This document shows, in pieces, positions 8,487 to 18,242 of a stretch of DNA of 64,000 nucleotides. Every line of letters begins with the position of its first letter. Within the stretch, counting starts at the first letter, position 1. The stretch comes from CAVPMW01 sp963706515 (GTDB lineage Bacteria; Chloroflexota; Anaerolineae; Anaerolineales; UBA4823). Both the position numbers and the translations under genes were made by a program. The notes beneath the pieces are model-generated. The model searched no databases. It had not been told where the DNA came from and worked only from the letters and a program-made list of their open reading frames with translations. The DNA lies in assembly GCA_963706515.1 (NCBI GenBank), contig CAVPMW010000006.1, forward strand, positions 186,001 through 250,000. The letters run 5' to 3'.

Positions 8487-9957
8487 GTGGGTATGCGCTC
8501 TAACGACGAGAAACAAGGGTTAAAGTTCCTGGTCGTAATCCTGGCCCTATTGGTGCTGGGATTGTTCCTGGCGACCAACCGCTGGATACTACCGATCCCC
8601 CAGGGGGCGGCATCTCCGGCTGGCGGGACGACCGCTTCTCCCCGCCCTCCCCACCCCTACTCCAGCAGCGCCCAGGCTCACACCCACGCAGCCAACACCC
8701 CCCGTGAGCCAGATTGGTCTGGACCCTGGAGAGCTCCAGGGACTGGAGATTCGCTTCTGGCATCCGTGGACGGATGAAACCGGTCAGCTTATCCACAGCC
8801 TGGTCAAAGAATTCAACACCTCCAACCAGTGGGGTATTCGGGTGCAGGACTTCTACCAGGGAAACCTGGATAAGACTGCCGCAGCGGTGCCGATTTCGTT
8901 GGGGACGGATAACCAACCCGATGTGTTGGTCGCTTACCCGTATCAGGCGCTGCAGTGGCAGCAAGGAGAAGCCGTGCTGGACCTGAGCACGTACTTGCAG
9001 GATCCGTTGTTGGGGCTGGACGCCTCCCAGGCATCTGGCTCGTATCCGGCGTTCTGGCAGAGCGATAACCTGGCAGGGAAGCGCGTAGGCGTGCCTGCGC
9101 AGCGCTCGGGTGAGTACCTGTATTACAACCAGACCTGGGCTGAAGAGCTGGGCTTCGATCAGCCTCCCTCTACTCTGCAAGGCTTTAAGGAGCAAGCCTG
9201 CGCTGCCGCCGAGTCCCTGAAGAAGGATAACCAAAAAGAGAACGACGGCAAAGGGGGAGCGATTCTGACCAACTCTTATTCTGCCGCGCTGAGTTGGATT
9301 GCAGCCTTTGGTGGGGAGGTTGCCGGTTCGGAAGCGGGCGGGTACCAGTTTAACAGCGGACCGGTCGAGGAGGTGTTCCGCTATTTGCGCGAATTATACG
9401 ATCAAGGCTGTGCCTGGTACGATGAAGATGCAAATCCCGAGCAGGAATTCGCCGACCGGCTGGGATTATTCTCCCCAGGGAGCCTGGCGGGGATTCCCTA
9501 TCAGCAGAAGGTCCTGAACCAGGCTGGCAACCGGGACGAGTGGACGCTGATCCCGTTCCCTTCGCCGAACGGCGACCCGGCGGTGGACGCCTACGGTCCG
9601 GATTATGTCTTGCTCAAATCGACCCCAAAACGCCAGCTGGCAGCCTGGTTATTCGTGCGCTGGCTGCTCAACCCCGACCAACAATCCCGGCTGGTGCAGG
9701 CAGGCGGTACATTCCCGCTGCAAGAATCCGTGCTGGAGCGGTCAGGCGCTTATGCTAGCCGCCATCCCCAGTGGTCGGCTGCCATGACCGCGCTTGCCTC
9801 GGCTAAAGCAGAGCCGCCGTACGCATCCTGGAATACGGTGCGCTGGGCTGTTTCGGATGCGATGACCCAGCTCTTCCGCTACTACTACAGCAGCGAACAG
9901 GCGGCGGATCTGGCGAAATTACTGGATGATACTGCCCGGGAGCTCAACAGCCGGTGA
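8487..9957 (+). CDS. Extracellular solute-binding protein 2 (one frameshift)
   Basis: Second family 1 solute-binding protein, anchored by an N-terminal hydrophobic helix (residues about 12-30, FLVVILALLVLGLFLATNRW) rather than a lipobox. A Pro/Thr-rich linker follows, then the binding domain begins LEIRFWHPWTDETGQLIHSLVKEF, a typical start. The frame switches in C-rich sequence at about 8639-8653; in the other frame the linker reads PALPTPTPAAP, so the two halves join smoothly. Restored length is about 490 residues. The RNase H gene overlaps its stop (GTGA). Like SBP 1 it has no visible permease partner. Confidence 0.83.
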
Positions 9958-9974
9958 CCGGACTCGCGCCGGTC

Positions 9975-10416
9975 ATGATCTATACCGATGGAGCCTGCCG
10001 CCCGAACCCCGGTCCTGGAGGCTGGGCAGCGATCTTGAAGTATCAGGATCACGAGCGAATCTTGACCGGTGCGGAGACTCAACGCGACCAATAACCGCAT
10101 GGAGCTGACCGCGGCCATCCGCGCCCTGCAGGCTCTCAAGCGTCCCTGCCAGGTGGATCTTTACACCGATTCTGAATACCTGCGCCGGGGGATCACGGAG
10201 TGGCTGCCAGGCTGGCGGCAGCGAGACTGGCAGCGAAAAGAAGGGACTCTGGCGAACCGCGAGCTATGGCAAGAACTGGATGCGGCTCTGGCGCCACATC
10301 AAGTGCGCTGGCATTGGGTCAAAGGTCACAGCCGGGATGCGCTCAACCAGCGGGTGGACCGCCTGGCGAGAGAAGCAATTCCCGCCTGGAACGGCTCGAC
10401 TTCAAAAATCTCCTAG
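9975..10416 (+). CDS. rnhA: Ribonuclease HI (one frameshift)
   Basis: Degrades RNA in RNA-DNA hybrids. The N-terminal part reads MIYTDGACRPNPGPGGWAAIL (catalytic Asp in YTDGAC) in one frame; after a break at about 10,072-10,085 the remainder reads TNNRMELTAAIRAL (catalytic Glu in MEL), YTDSEYL (catalytic Asp), HWVKGHS and NQRVDRLAREA (last Asp). All four carboxylates are present. Restored length is about 147 residues, normal. ATG 9975 gives the family start; an in-frame GTG at 9954 overlapping the previous stop is possible. Its stop directly abuts the stop of the convergent bactofilin gene. Confidence 0.9.
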
Positions 10417-10890
10417 TCATGTAGAAGGAACAGGGTTTTCGGGACCGGGCTCTTGCTCGGCAGGAGTCGCAATCAGGGGCGCAGGCGCCTCCTGAGGGGA
10501 AGGCAAACCGATATCCACCTGGTCTTCCATCTGCACCTGCCCGCGCAGGAAAGCACCCTCTTCAGTGGCAAACGCGGCCGTAGTGACGTTTCCCCACACC
10601 CGACCGGTCGAGCGAATCTCGAGCTTTTGGGTGATGATGTCCCCGCGCAGGGTGCCTGCGACGATCACGGTATTGGCGCGCAGGTCCTGGCAGGTAACCC
10701 GCCCGGTTTCACCCACCACCAGCACCCCGCGCAGGGCAATCTCGCCCTCGAAAGCGCCTTCGATGCGCACCCCGCCGCTGCCGGTCAGGCTGCCTTTCCA
10801 AACGGTGCCAGAACCCAGCACGGAGGTAATGCGCTCCGTCGGGGTGGTCGACTCTGGAGGCGAGACAGCCTCATCACGTCGCCTGAACAT
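10417..10890 (-). CDS. Bactofilin family polymer-forming protein
   Basis: Bactofilins (DUF583) self-assemble without nucleotides into cytoskeletal filaments that place cell-wall enzymes or organise the envelope. The 157-residue protein has a short disordered N-terminus, a central right-handed beta-helix core of about 100 residues with repeating hydrophobic/Gly turns (GSGTVWKGSLTGSGGVRIEGAFEGEI, split here as a repeating GSL/GVR/GEI pattern), and a Pro/Glu-rich tail. This layout is typical. It is the last gene of a minus-strand series (epimerase, glycosylase, fabI, bactofilin). Confidence 0.85.
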   Translation of the reverse strand: MFRRRDEAVSPPESTTPTERITSVLGSGTVWKGSLTGSGGVRIEGAFEGEIALRGVLVVGETGRVTCQDLRANTVIVAGTLRGDIITQKLEIRSTGRVWGNVTTAAFATEEGAFLRGQVQMEDQVDIGLPSPQEAPAPLIATPAEQEPGPENPVPST

Positions 10891-10971
10891 CTGCGAACCT
10901 CAATCCAGATAGCACATGCTGGTTATGGCTGGAGAGACCCTATCCAAATAACCGCTTAGCATAGCGCAAGA

Positions 10972-11766
10972 TTATTCCGGGATTTCACCCGGACGGGCGG
11001 TAAGTCCCAGGATATTGTAACCCGAATCGACATAGAGAACTTCTCCGGTCGTCTTCGGAGCCAGGTCTGAGCACAGGAAGACTGCTGCGCCGCCAACATC
11101 CTCGATCGTGACGCCCTGGCGGAGGGGGGCAACCTCGGCAAAGAAGTGGTAAAGTGTCTTAAAGCCAGAAACGCCCGCAGCAGCCAGGGTGCGGATCGGT
11201 CCGGCAGAGATCGCATTCACGCGCACTCCCTGGGGTCCAAAATCATAAGCCAGGTAGCGCACCGACGCCTCCAGGGCGGCCTTGGCGACGCCCATCACGT
11301 TATAGTGCGGCGATACTTTCTCGGCGCCGTAGTAGGTCAGGGTCAGCAGCGCTCCGCCCGGGCGCAGGATGGGCTGGAAGGCTTTCGCCAGGGCAGTGAA
11401 GGAGTAGACGCTGATATCCAGCGCGGTGTGAAAGCCTGCCCGGCTGGTATTGTAATATGGCCCGGTCAGCTCGTCCCGGTTAGCGAAGGCGACGGCATGC
11501 ACCAGGATATCTACCTGACCGAAGGTACCGCCGGCGGCGGCTGCCACGCTGCTGATTTGCTCGTCGCTGGTCACATCACATGGCTCGACGAAGGTGCAGC
11601 CAATCGATTCCGCAAGCGGGCGCACGCGCCGCTCCAGCACCTCCCCGGCATAACTGAGGCCGATGGTCGCACCCTGCTCATGAAAGGCCTTGGTGATCCC
11701 CCAGGCTATGGAGCGCTCGTTCGCCACTCCAAAAATTACCGCGGTTTTTCCTTGCAGCAAGCTCAT
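10972..11766 (-). CDS. fabI: Enoyl-ACP reductase FabI
   Basis: NADH-dependent enoyl-[acyl carrier protein] reductase, which completes each cycle of fatty acid elongation. The 264-residue protein has the FabI-type nucleotide-binding start (GKTAVIFGVANERSIAWGI), the Tyr-x6-Lys catalytic motif (YNVMGVAK, about residues 155-162), the LTYYGAEKV strand before it, and a C-terminus with TGEVLYVDSGYNILG. These features separate it from ordinary SDRs. ATG 11766 fits the family start. It lies 30 nt downstream of the glycosylase gene on the same strand. Confidence 0.95.
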   Translation of the reverse strand: MSLLQGKTAVIFGVANERSIAWGITKAFHEQGATIGLSYAGEVLERRVRPLAESIGCTFVEPCDVTSDEQISSVAAAAGGTFGQVDILVHAVAFANRDELTGPYYNTSRAGFHTALDISVYSFTALAKAFQPILRPGGALLTLTYYGAEKVSPHYNVMGVAKAALEASVRYLAYDFGPQGVRVNAISAGPIRTLAAAGVSGFKTLYHFFAEVAPLRQGVTIEDVGGAAVFLCSDLAPKTTGEVLYVDSGYNILGLTARPGEIPE

Positions 11767-11796
11767 CCTATACCTCCAAAGTAAGTGTATTCCCGC

Positions 11797-12447
11797 TCAA
11801 TTGCCGCGAGGGTCGCTCCAAGCGCCAATCTCGGGGTCAGGCGAATCGGCAGATTGGAATAAGGTAGTGTGAAACCGCCAGGGAATGCTTTTCCACGGTT
11901 CCGGCACTGTATATAACCCCACGCGGGGGCCAATGGTCACGTTTTGATCGGGAACTGGCTGGCAGCTTTCAACGAACAGGCACGCTTCCGGGCTGCACAG
12001 GTCGTGGGCGTTGAGCTGCCGGTCGATATTCAGCGCCTGGCAAAGCTTGGCCGGCCCGTCCGTCCAATGTTCGCGCGAAACGCCCCCGCGCCTGGCGGTG
12101 ATTTTCTCGAGCCCCTCCGTGGGAAAAACTGCCCGGATCAGGACTGCGGCTGGGAATCCCTCTCCCTCTACCACGAAGTTTAGCATCCAGTGCATGCCGT
12201 AGGTAAAGTATACGTAGCTGTAGCCTGGCGGACCATACATGACCCAGGTACGTTGGGTGCGCCCGTGGCGACAGTGACAGCCCAGGTCTTCTTCTCCCCG
12301 GTAAGCTTCGGTTTCGACGATCAGCCCGGCGAGACGTTTGCCCGCCTCCAGGCGCACCAAGCGGGCGCCTAACAGCTCACGGGCTACCTGCAAGGCGGGC
12401 CGGTCGAAGAATTCTCGCGGCAACCGGTTTTGAGCGTGTACGGGCAT
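11797..12447 (-). CDS. DNA-3-methyladenine glycosylase (AAG/MPG family)
   Basis: Base-excision repair glycosylase that removes alkylated purines. It is 216 residues long with family motifs: PREFFDRPALQVARELLG near the start, IVETEAY (catalytic Glu), MYGPPGYSYVYFTYGMHWMLN (the intercalating region), and TDGPAKLCQALNID. The predicted -10 TAAAAT (12455-12460) ends 7 nt before the ATG with no ribosome-binding site, suggesting a leaderless transcript of its own inside the minus-strand series. The C-terminus (about the last 20 residues) is longer than in many members. Confidence 0.92.
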   Translation of the reverse strand: MPVHAQNRLPREFFDRPALQVARELLGARLVRLEAGKRLAGLIVETEAYRGEEDLGCHCRHGRTQRTWVMYGPPGYSYVYFTYGMHWMLNFVVEGEGFPAAVLIRAVFPTEGLEKITARRGGVSREHWTDGPAKLCQALNIDRQLNAHDLCSPEACLFVESCQPVPDQNVTIGPRVGLYTVPEPWKSIPWRFHTTLFQSADSPDPEIGAWSDPRGN

Positions 12448-12454
12448 GCGGGCA

Positions 12455-12460
12455 ATTTTA
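12455..12460 (-). promoter_or_regulatory. -10 box of a probable leaderless promoter (glycosylase)
   Basis: TAAAAT on the minus strand, 7 nt before the ATG at 12447. There is no Shine-Dalgarno sequence. The -35 is weak. Confidence 0.4.
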
Positions 12461-12504
12461 CAGCAAAACGGGGGATGTGGCTCGCCGGGTTGGCACGCGA
12501 AAAA

Positions 12505-13459
12505 TCAGGGACGGGTGAGCGGCCGGGTGGGCGCTTCGCGACGGAAGCGCGGGTCGCGCTCCAGGCTCAGGCGCAGGCCTTCGGGCAGGGTGAAGCGGGG
12601 CTGGTACCCCAGCTTCTCGCGCGCCAGGCTCAGGTCTGCGCGCATGCGCGAGACGCCGGGAGAGGTGCGCGGGTTGGTGATCACCTCGGTCTTGGCGCCG
12701 GTCACCTCAGAAACCACCCGCACCAGCTCACGGATGCTGGTCTCGGTCCCGCTGCCAATGTTGATTACCAGGCGGTTGATGCCGGGCGCAGTAGCGGCGG
12801 CAATCATGGCGCTGACTACGTCATCCACGTATACATAATCGCGCGTCTGATCGCCATCCCCGTGCATGACCAGCGTCCCGCCGCGGATGGCGTTGCGCAG
12901 GTAATTGGGGATCACCGGAGGGTGAGAGGCCGGCAGGTGCTGACCGGGTCCAAAGGCGTTGAACACGCGCAGGCTGACGCTCTCGATCCCCCACAGGTCG
13001 CCGATGGTGCGCACGTAGTATTCGGCTGCCAGCTTGGAGACTGCGTAAGGTGAGCGTGGGTTGGGGGGCGTCGATTCCTTCAGCGGCTGTTCGCCCTGGT
13101 CGCCATAGACAGCCCCGGAGGAGATAAACACGACGCGCCTGACGCCTACATCGCGCATCGCTTCCATCAAGCTGACCGTGCCGCCCACGTTGACGGCGTT
13201 GTATTCGCGGGTAGAGCACCGACTCGGGCACCGAGACGCGCGCAGCCAGGTGATAAACGCAATCCACTTCTTGCAGCAAGGTCCACAGCTTGGGGCGGTC
13301 GTTCACGTCGCCGCGGGTGAACAGGATATCCGGCGAGAGCACCGTCGGGTCACCTGCTGAGAGGTCATCCAGCCCGCGCACCTGGTGCCCTTCCCGCACC
13401 AGGTAGTTAGCCAGGGTCGAGCCGAGAAAGCCGGCTGCGCCGGTAATTAAGAAATTCAT
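12505..13459 (-). CDS. NAD-dependent sugar epimerase/dehydratase (one frameshift)
   Basis: Extended SDR acting on nucleotide sugars (UDP-glucose 4-epimerase-like). GAAGFLG near the start binds NAD; LAARVSVPESV is the usual substrate-pocket segment; SSGAVYG and YAVSK (Tyr-x3-Lys) form the active site; the C-terminal domain holds RDYVYVDDV. The frame breaks at about 13,205-13,216, where the other frame continues YNAVNVGGTVSLMEA, the normal helix here. Restored length is about 318 residues. It is the first gene of the minus-strand series ending in bactofilin and probably serves surface polysaccharide or nucleotide-sugar supply. Confidence 0.9.
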
Positions 13460-13581
13460 AAGGGATGTTCTATCGTAATGCGGGATGTTGCCTGGCGGAA
13501 TGCAAGCATACCCTTGATTTTAACATAAACGAGTAGGGTCGTCGCTCCGACCCGCACCTGCAGGATGCTGCTCGCTTATGG

Positions 13582-13587
13582 TACACT
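13582..13587 (+). promoter_or_regulatory. -10 box of a probable leaderless promoter (RluA-like gene)
   Basis: TACACT in TATGGTACACT ends 6 nt before the GTG at 13594; no Shine-Dalgarno sequence is present. Confidence 0.4.
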
Positions 13588-13593
13588 CGCAGC

Positions 13594-14331
13594 GTGTCCT
13601 TCCGGTTGGATACCCTTGTCCTGTATGCCGATGATGACCTGCTGGTGATGAACAAGCCCGCCGGGCTGCCTAGCCTTCCGGATGGCTACAATCCGGAGCT
13701 GCCGCATGTAAAGAGCGTCCTTGAACCGCAATTCGGACGGCTGTGGATCGTGCATCGCCTGGATCGTTATACCAGCGGGGTGCTGCTGCTGGCGCGCAGC
13801 GCCGCAGCGCACCGGGAGCTGAACCGCCAGTTCGCTGAGGGGCTGGTGGGTAAGACTTACCGGGCGCTGTGCCAGGGAGCGCCGGACTGGCAGATGCACC
13901 GGGTAGAGCTCCCCCTGCGGGCGGATGGCGACCACCGCCACCGTACCGTGGTGGACCCTGTGAGAGGTAAGCTGGCGGAGACCGGGCTGACTGTCCTGGA
14001 GGTTTTTGTCGGCTACACCTGGATAGAGGCGCGACCGCACACCGGGCGCACCCACCAGGTGCGCACCCACCTGGCAGCTGCCGGGCTACCCCTGGTGGGG
14101 GATGAGCTCTACGGCGGGGAGGCCTTATACCTCAGCCAGCTCAAGCCAGGCTTCCGACCCCAGCAAGGGAAGGAATGTCCTATCGTGTCCCGACCGGCGC
14201 TGCACGCCTGGGCGTTAGATTTTGCTCACCCTTCCAGCGGGAAGGCAATGACCTTTAGCGCTCCGCTGCCCAACGACCTGCGTGCTGCTCTCAAGCAGCT
14301 GCGCCGCTACCGCTCGTGCACGGACGGGTAG
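13594..14331 (+). CDS. RluA-family pseudouridine synthase
   Basis: Isomerises uridine in rRNA or tRNA. The 245-residue protein lacks an S4 domain and starts directly with the catalytic domain: LVLYADDDLLVMNKPAGLPS, then HRLDRYTSGVLLLARS with the catalytic Asp in RLDRYTSG, GKTYRALCQG, RPHTGRTHQVRTHLA and HAWALDF. These are classic RluA/C/D motifs. The start is the GTG at 13594, preceded by a -10-like TACACT only 6 nt away, so it may be translated leaderless. The rRNA or tRNA target cannot be assigned. Confidence 0.92.
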   Translation: MSFRLDTLVLYADDDLLVMNKPAGLPSLPDGYNPELPHVKSVLEPQFGRLWIVHRLDRYTSGVLLLARSAAAHRELNRQFAEGLVGKTYRALCQGAPDWQMHRVELPLRADGDHRHRTVVDPVRGKLAETGLTVLEVFVGYTWIEARPHTGRTHQVRTHLAAAGLPLVGDELYGGEALYLSQLKPGFRPQQGKECPIVSRPALHAWALDFAHPSSGKAMTFSAPLPNDLRAALKQLRRYRSCTDG

Positions 14332-14441
14332 CAGACCGCTCACGGATTTCGCCTCGGTCAGGTTCTTAGTTCATTCACAGGGATCTATTCTCGTTTTTGT
14401 TAATTCAATATCAGAATCTCGCACTCCAGAAGGGGGATTGC

Positions 14442-14470
14442 TTGACGTTCTCCAACCGGCATGGTATGAT
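14442..14470 (+). promoter_or_regulatory. Heat-shock operon promoter, TTGACG-17-TATGAT
   Basis: TTGACG (14442-14447), 17-nt spacer and TATGAT (14465-14470). The CIRCE operator starts 13 nt downstream, where bound HrcA would block initiation or early elongation. Confidence 0.85.
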
Positions 14471-14483
14471 GATACCCGAAGAT

Positions 14484-14510
14484 TTAGCACTCTCGTATCG
14501 AGAGTGCTAA
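14484..14510 (+). promoter_or_regulatory. CIRCE operator (HrcA binding site)
   Basis: A perfect consensus CIRCE element: TTAGCACTC (14484-14492), 9-nt spacer, GAGTGCTAA (14502-14510). It lies between the promoter and the hrcA start, so the operon is autoregulated by HrcA. Confidence 0.98.
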
Positions 14511-14523
14511 AATATAAACAGCG

Positions 14524-15557
14524 ATGACTAATCTGACTGAACGACAGAAACAGATCCTGGCGCTGGTAATCCGGGACTACATTGAGACCGCCCAGCCTAC
14601 CGGATCGCAGCGCCTGGTGGAAGCGTATGGGCTGCACTACAGCTCAGCAACGGTGCGCAACGAGATGATGGCGCTGACCGAGATGGGCTACCTGCGCCAA
14701 CCCTACACGTCTGCCGGGCGGGTGCCAACCGAGGAAGGCTACCGCTACTTTGTGCGCCAGCTTATGGGTCACACCGAGCTATCCGCTCAGACCCAGCGCA
14801 CGATCATCCACCAGTTCTATCAGGCCGGCAGCGACGTGGATCGCTGGATGCGCCTGGCAGCCTCGGTGCTGGCCCAGCAATCGCAGGCAGCTTCGCTGGT
14901 GACCGCTCCCCACCCCGATCAAACCACGTTCAAGCATGTCGAGCTGATCGGCACCCAGGGGCGGCAGGTACTGATGGTGCTGGTATTGGCAGGCGGCGAA
15001 GTACGCCAGCAAATGCTGGCCCTGGCTGAGCCAGTGGGGCAGGAGCACTTGAGCCAGGCGGCTCAGCGCCTGAACACACTCTTTGCCGGTTGGACCCTCA
15101 GGCAATCCTGGGGGTGGAAAGCCCTCTCGACTCTCTGGAGCAGGACGTGACGCGCCTGATCCTCGAGGAGCAGCTCCGTTCCAGCAACGTGCTTGGCGGC
15201 GAGGTCTATCGGGATGGCCTGTCACACGTGCTCGGCGAGCCCGAATTTGCTGAGGTAGGAGCGGCGAGACGAGCGTTGCGCATCCTGGAGGAGCGGCCTT
15301 TGCTGGAGGACCTGCTGACGCGTACGGTGGTCAGCGCAGAGTTAGGTGGCGTACAGGTACTGATCGGCGGGGAAGGGACCTGGGAAGAGCTGCGGGAGTG
15401 CACGGTGGTGCTGGCTCGCTACGGGCAGCCCGGCACGGCAACTGGCACGCTCGGCGTGCTGGGGCCGATCCGTATGCCTTACGGGCGCACGATCTCAACC
15501 GTACGCTTCATGGCCAGCCTGCTCAGCGACCTGGTCACCGAGATGCATACCGAGTGA
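14524..15557 (+). CDS. hrcA: Heat-inducible repressor HrcA (one frameshift)
   Basis: Represses the class I heat-shock operon by binding CIRCE, with GroEL helping to keep it active. The N-terminal winged helix (residues 1-75: LTERQKQILALVIRDYIE, GSQRLVEAYGLHYSSATVRNEM, GYLRQPYTSAGRVPTEEGYR) is strongly conserved. The C-terminal GAF-like ligand domain includes VLGPIRMPYGRTISTVRFM near the end. The frame breaks at about 15,088-15,095, within the insertion domain. Restored length is about 344 residues, normal. It is the first gene after its own CIRCE site and precedes grpE, dnaK and dnaJ. Confidence 0.95.
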
Positions 15558-15654
15558 GCTGGCAAACGAAGCAAATGATTGTAATCGGCGAATCATATAT
15601 CAGCCGGAATCAATTAGGACTTTATTTTCTTCTCAGGAGCTAAAAAATTAGGTC

Positions 15655-16269
15655 ATGGCAGACAAAAAACATAGTGTACATAAAAAAGCAGCAGAGAATG
15701 AGTTAGTCGAAGGAGAAAGCGCCGACCAGGCAGGCATGGACGACATCGGCATGATCAAAGCGGAGCTGGTGGAAGGCGTCCTGGAAGAAGACATCGAAGC
15801 TGAAGAGGTGGAGGCTTTGCGCCGGCAATTGGAAGAGAGCCAGTCTAAAGCTGACGAATACCTCGAAGGCTGGCAGAGGGCTCTGGCTGAGTTTGCTAAC
15901 TACAAGAAGCGCGTGGAGAAAGAGCAGGCGCAGTCCTACCAGATCGCGGCGGGGAGCGTCCTCCGGCGCTACCTGGTAGTGGTAGACGACCTGGAACGCG
16001 CCTTGAAGAATCGTCCCCAGGAAGGCGAGGGCGCAGCCTGGGCGGAGGGGATCGAGCTAATTTACCGCAAGCTGCTGGGCATACTGGAGGCGGAAGGCGT
16101 CACCCAGATGGACCCGCAGGGTGAAATGTTCGACCCAAACTTTCACGAAGCGGTAATCTCGGAGGCCAGCGACCAATTTGAAAGCGGCAGGATCATCGAA
16201 GTCCTGCAGAAGGGTTACCTGCAAGGCGAAAGGGTTTTACGCCCGGCGCTGGTGCGTGTGGCAAGCTAA
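15655..16269 (+). CDS. grpE: Nucleotide exchange factor GrpE
   Basis: Releases ADP from DnaK. It has 204 residues: a disordered acidic N-terminus (about 1-55), a long coiled coil (EEVEALRRQLEESQSKADEYLEGWQRALAEF, split here between residues 58 and 88), NYKKRVEKE, and the C-terminal beta-wing with GVTQMDPQGEMFDPNFHEAV and the ending EVLQKGYLQGERVLRPALVRVA. All are standard GrpE features. It lies 97 nt after hrcA and 47 nt before dnaK. Confidence 0.97.
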   Translation: MADKKHSVHKKAAENELVEGESADQAGMDDIGMIKAELVEGVLEEDIEAEEVEALRRQLEESQSKADEYLEGWQRALAEFANYKKRVEKEQAQSYQIAAGSVLRRYLVVVDDLERALKNRPQEGEGAAWAEGIELIYRKLLGILEAEGVTQMDPQGEMFDPNFHEAVISEASDQFESGRIIEVLQKGYLQGERVLRPALVRVAS

Positions 16270-16316
16270 TTGCACTCATTGATCATGATTTCAGTTATAT
16301 CCTGGAGGAAATCCCT

Positions 16317-18242
16317 ATGGGTAAAATAATCGGCATCGACTTAGGCACGACCAACTCCGTGGTCGCCGTTATGGAAGGCGGCGAGCCCACGGTCATCCCG
16401 TCAGCTGAAGGAGAGCGGCTGGTGCCCTCCGTGGTGGCGGTGAATAAGAATCACGAGCGGTTGATCGGGCGGGTTGCCCGCAACCAGGCCGTGATGAACC
16501 CAGAGAATACCATATTCTCGATCAAGCGCTTCATGGGGCGCAGGTTCGACGACGCAGAAGTCCAGCGAGCGACAGACACGCGTACCCTACAAGGTGAGCG
16601 AAGCCCCCAATGGGGATGTGCGCGTCATCCTGGATGGTAAAGAATATTCTCCGCCGGAGATTTCAGCGATGATCCTGGCCAAGCTGAAGCGCGGATGCAG
16701 AAGCTTATCTGGGCGAGACCGTCACCCAGGCGGTGATCACCGTCCCGGCTTATTTCAACGACGCCCAGCGCAATGCCACCAAAGATGCCGGCAAGATCGC
16801 CGGGCTGGAAGTGCTGCGCATCATCAACGAGCCGACTGCCTCCTCGCTGGCCTACGGTCTGGATAAGAAAAAAGACGAAGTGATCGCGGTCTACGACCTG
16901 GGCGGCGGCACTTTCGATATTTCCATCCTGGATGTCGGCGAAGGCGTCTTCCAGGTGCGCTCCACCAGCGGAGATACCTTCCTGGGCGGCGACGACTTTG
17001 ATCAGCGGATCATCGACTACCTTGCGGATGAATTCAAGAAGCAGAATGGTATCGATCTGCGCCAGGACCGCCAGGCTCTGCAGCGCCTGAAGGAAGCCGC
17101 TGAAAAAGCCAAGATCGAGCTCTCCACCGTGATGCAGACCGAGATCAACCTGCCTTATATCACTGCCGATGCCAGCGGTCCGAAACACCTGGTGATGACC
17201 CTGACCCGCGCCAAGCTGGAGCAGCTGACCGGCGATCTGATCGACCGCTCGCTGGGACCGGTCCGCCAGGCGCTGCAAGACGCCGGGTTGAAGCCTGCGG
17301 ATATCGATGAGATGGTGCTGGTGGGCGGGATGACCCGCATGCCCGCAGTGCAGGAAGCGGTGCGCAAGCTGTTCAATAAGGAGCCTCACAAGGGCGTGAA
17401 TCCGGATGAGGTGGTAGCAATTGGCGCAGCCATCCAGGCCGGGGTGTTGGGCGGCGAGGTGAAAGACATCCTGCTGCTGGACGTGACCCCGCTGACCCTC
17501 TCCGTTGAGACCCTGGGTGGTGTGGCGACCCCGCTGATCGAGCGCAACACCACCATCCCGACCCGCAAGAGCCAGATCTTCTCCACTGCCAGCGATAACC
17601 AAACCCAGGTGGAGATCCACGTGCTGCAGGGCGAGCGCCCCATGGCAGCCGATAACAAATCGCTGGGTCGCTTCATCCTGGATGGCATCCCACCCGCGCC
17701 GCGCGGCATCCCGCAGGTCGAGGTGACCTTCGACATCGATGCCAACGGCATCCTGAAAGTGACTGCCCTGGATAAAGCTACCGGACGCAGCCAGCATATA
17801 ACCATCACCGCTTCGTCGGGACTGAATGACAGCGAGGTCGAGCACATGCGCAAGGAAGCTGAGGCGCATGCCGACTGAGGACCAGGCGCGCAAGCAGCTG
17901 ATCGAAGCGCGCAACAATGCTGATAATGCGGTTTACACAGCCGAGAAAGCCCTGCGCGATTTGGGTGAGAAGGTGCCCGCGGACGTGCGCAGCAACGTGG
18001 AAGCCGAGGTAGCCAAGGTCCGCGGTGTAATGAACAGCGAAGACTCCGAGGGAATCCGCAAAGCGACCGAGGATCTGTACCGCGTGGTGCAGCAGATCGG
18101 TGCGGCGGCATACCAGCAGTCTGGCCCGGCAGCCGGGGCTCCGGGCAGCTCGCCCGACGATCAAGGTGATCAGGGTGATCAAGGAAATAAGGGCGGCCCG
18201 GGCGACGAAGACGTGGTTGAGGGAGAATTCCACAACGCGTAA
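16317..18242 (+). CDS. dnaK: Chaperone DnaK (three frameshifts)
   Basis: Hsp70 chaperone. ATPase domain: GIDLGTTNSVVAVMEGG, ITVPAYFNDAQRNATKDAG, LRIINEPTASSLAYG, YDLGGGTFDISILDV and EMVLVGGMTRMP. Substrate domain: DVTPLTLSVETLGG, NTTIPTRKSQIFSTA and FDIDANGILKVTA. The lid helices and a Gly/Asp-rich C-terminus ending VEGEFHNA follow. Frames change near 16,585, 16,692 and 17,865; each change restores a conserved Hsp70 segment, so these are almost certainly sequence errors in an essential gene. Restored length is about 642 residues. The stop overlaps the dnaJ ATG (TAATG). Confidence 0.95.

Noticed and set aside
16317..18242. Programmed frameshifting in dnaK
   Set aside because: Three unrelated shift points without slippery-site plus structure, and the same kind of break in many other genes, point to sequencing errors.
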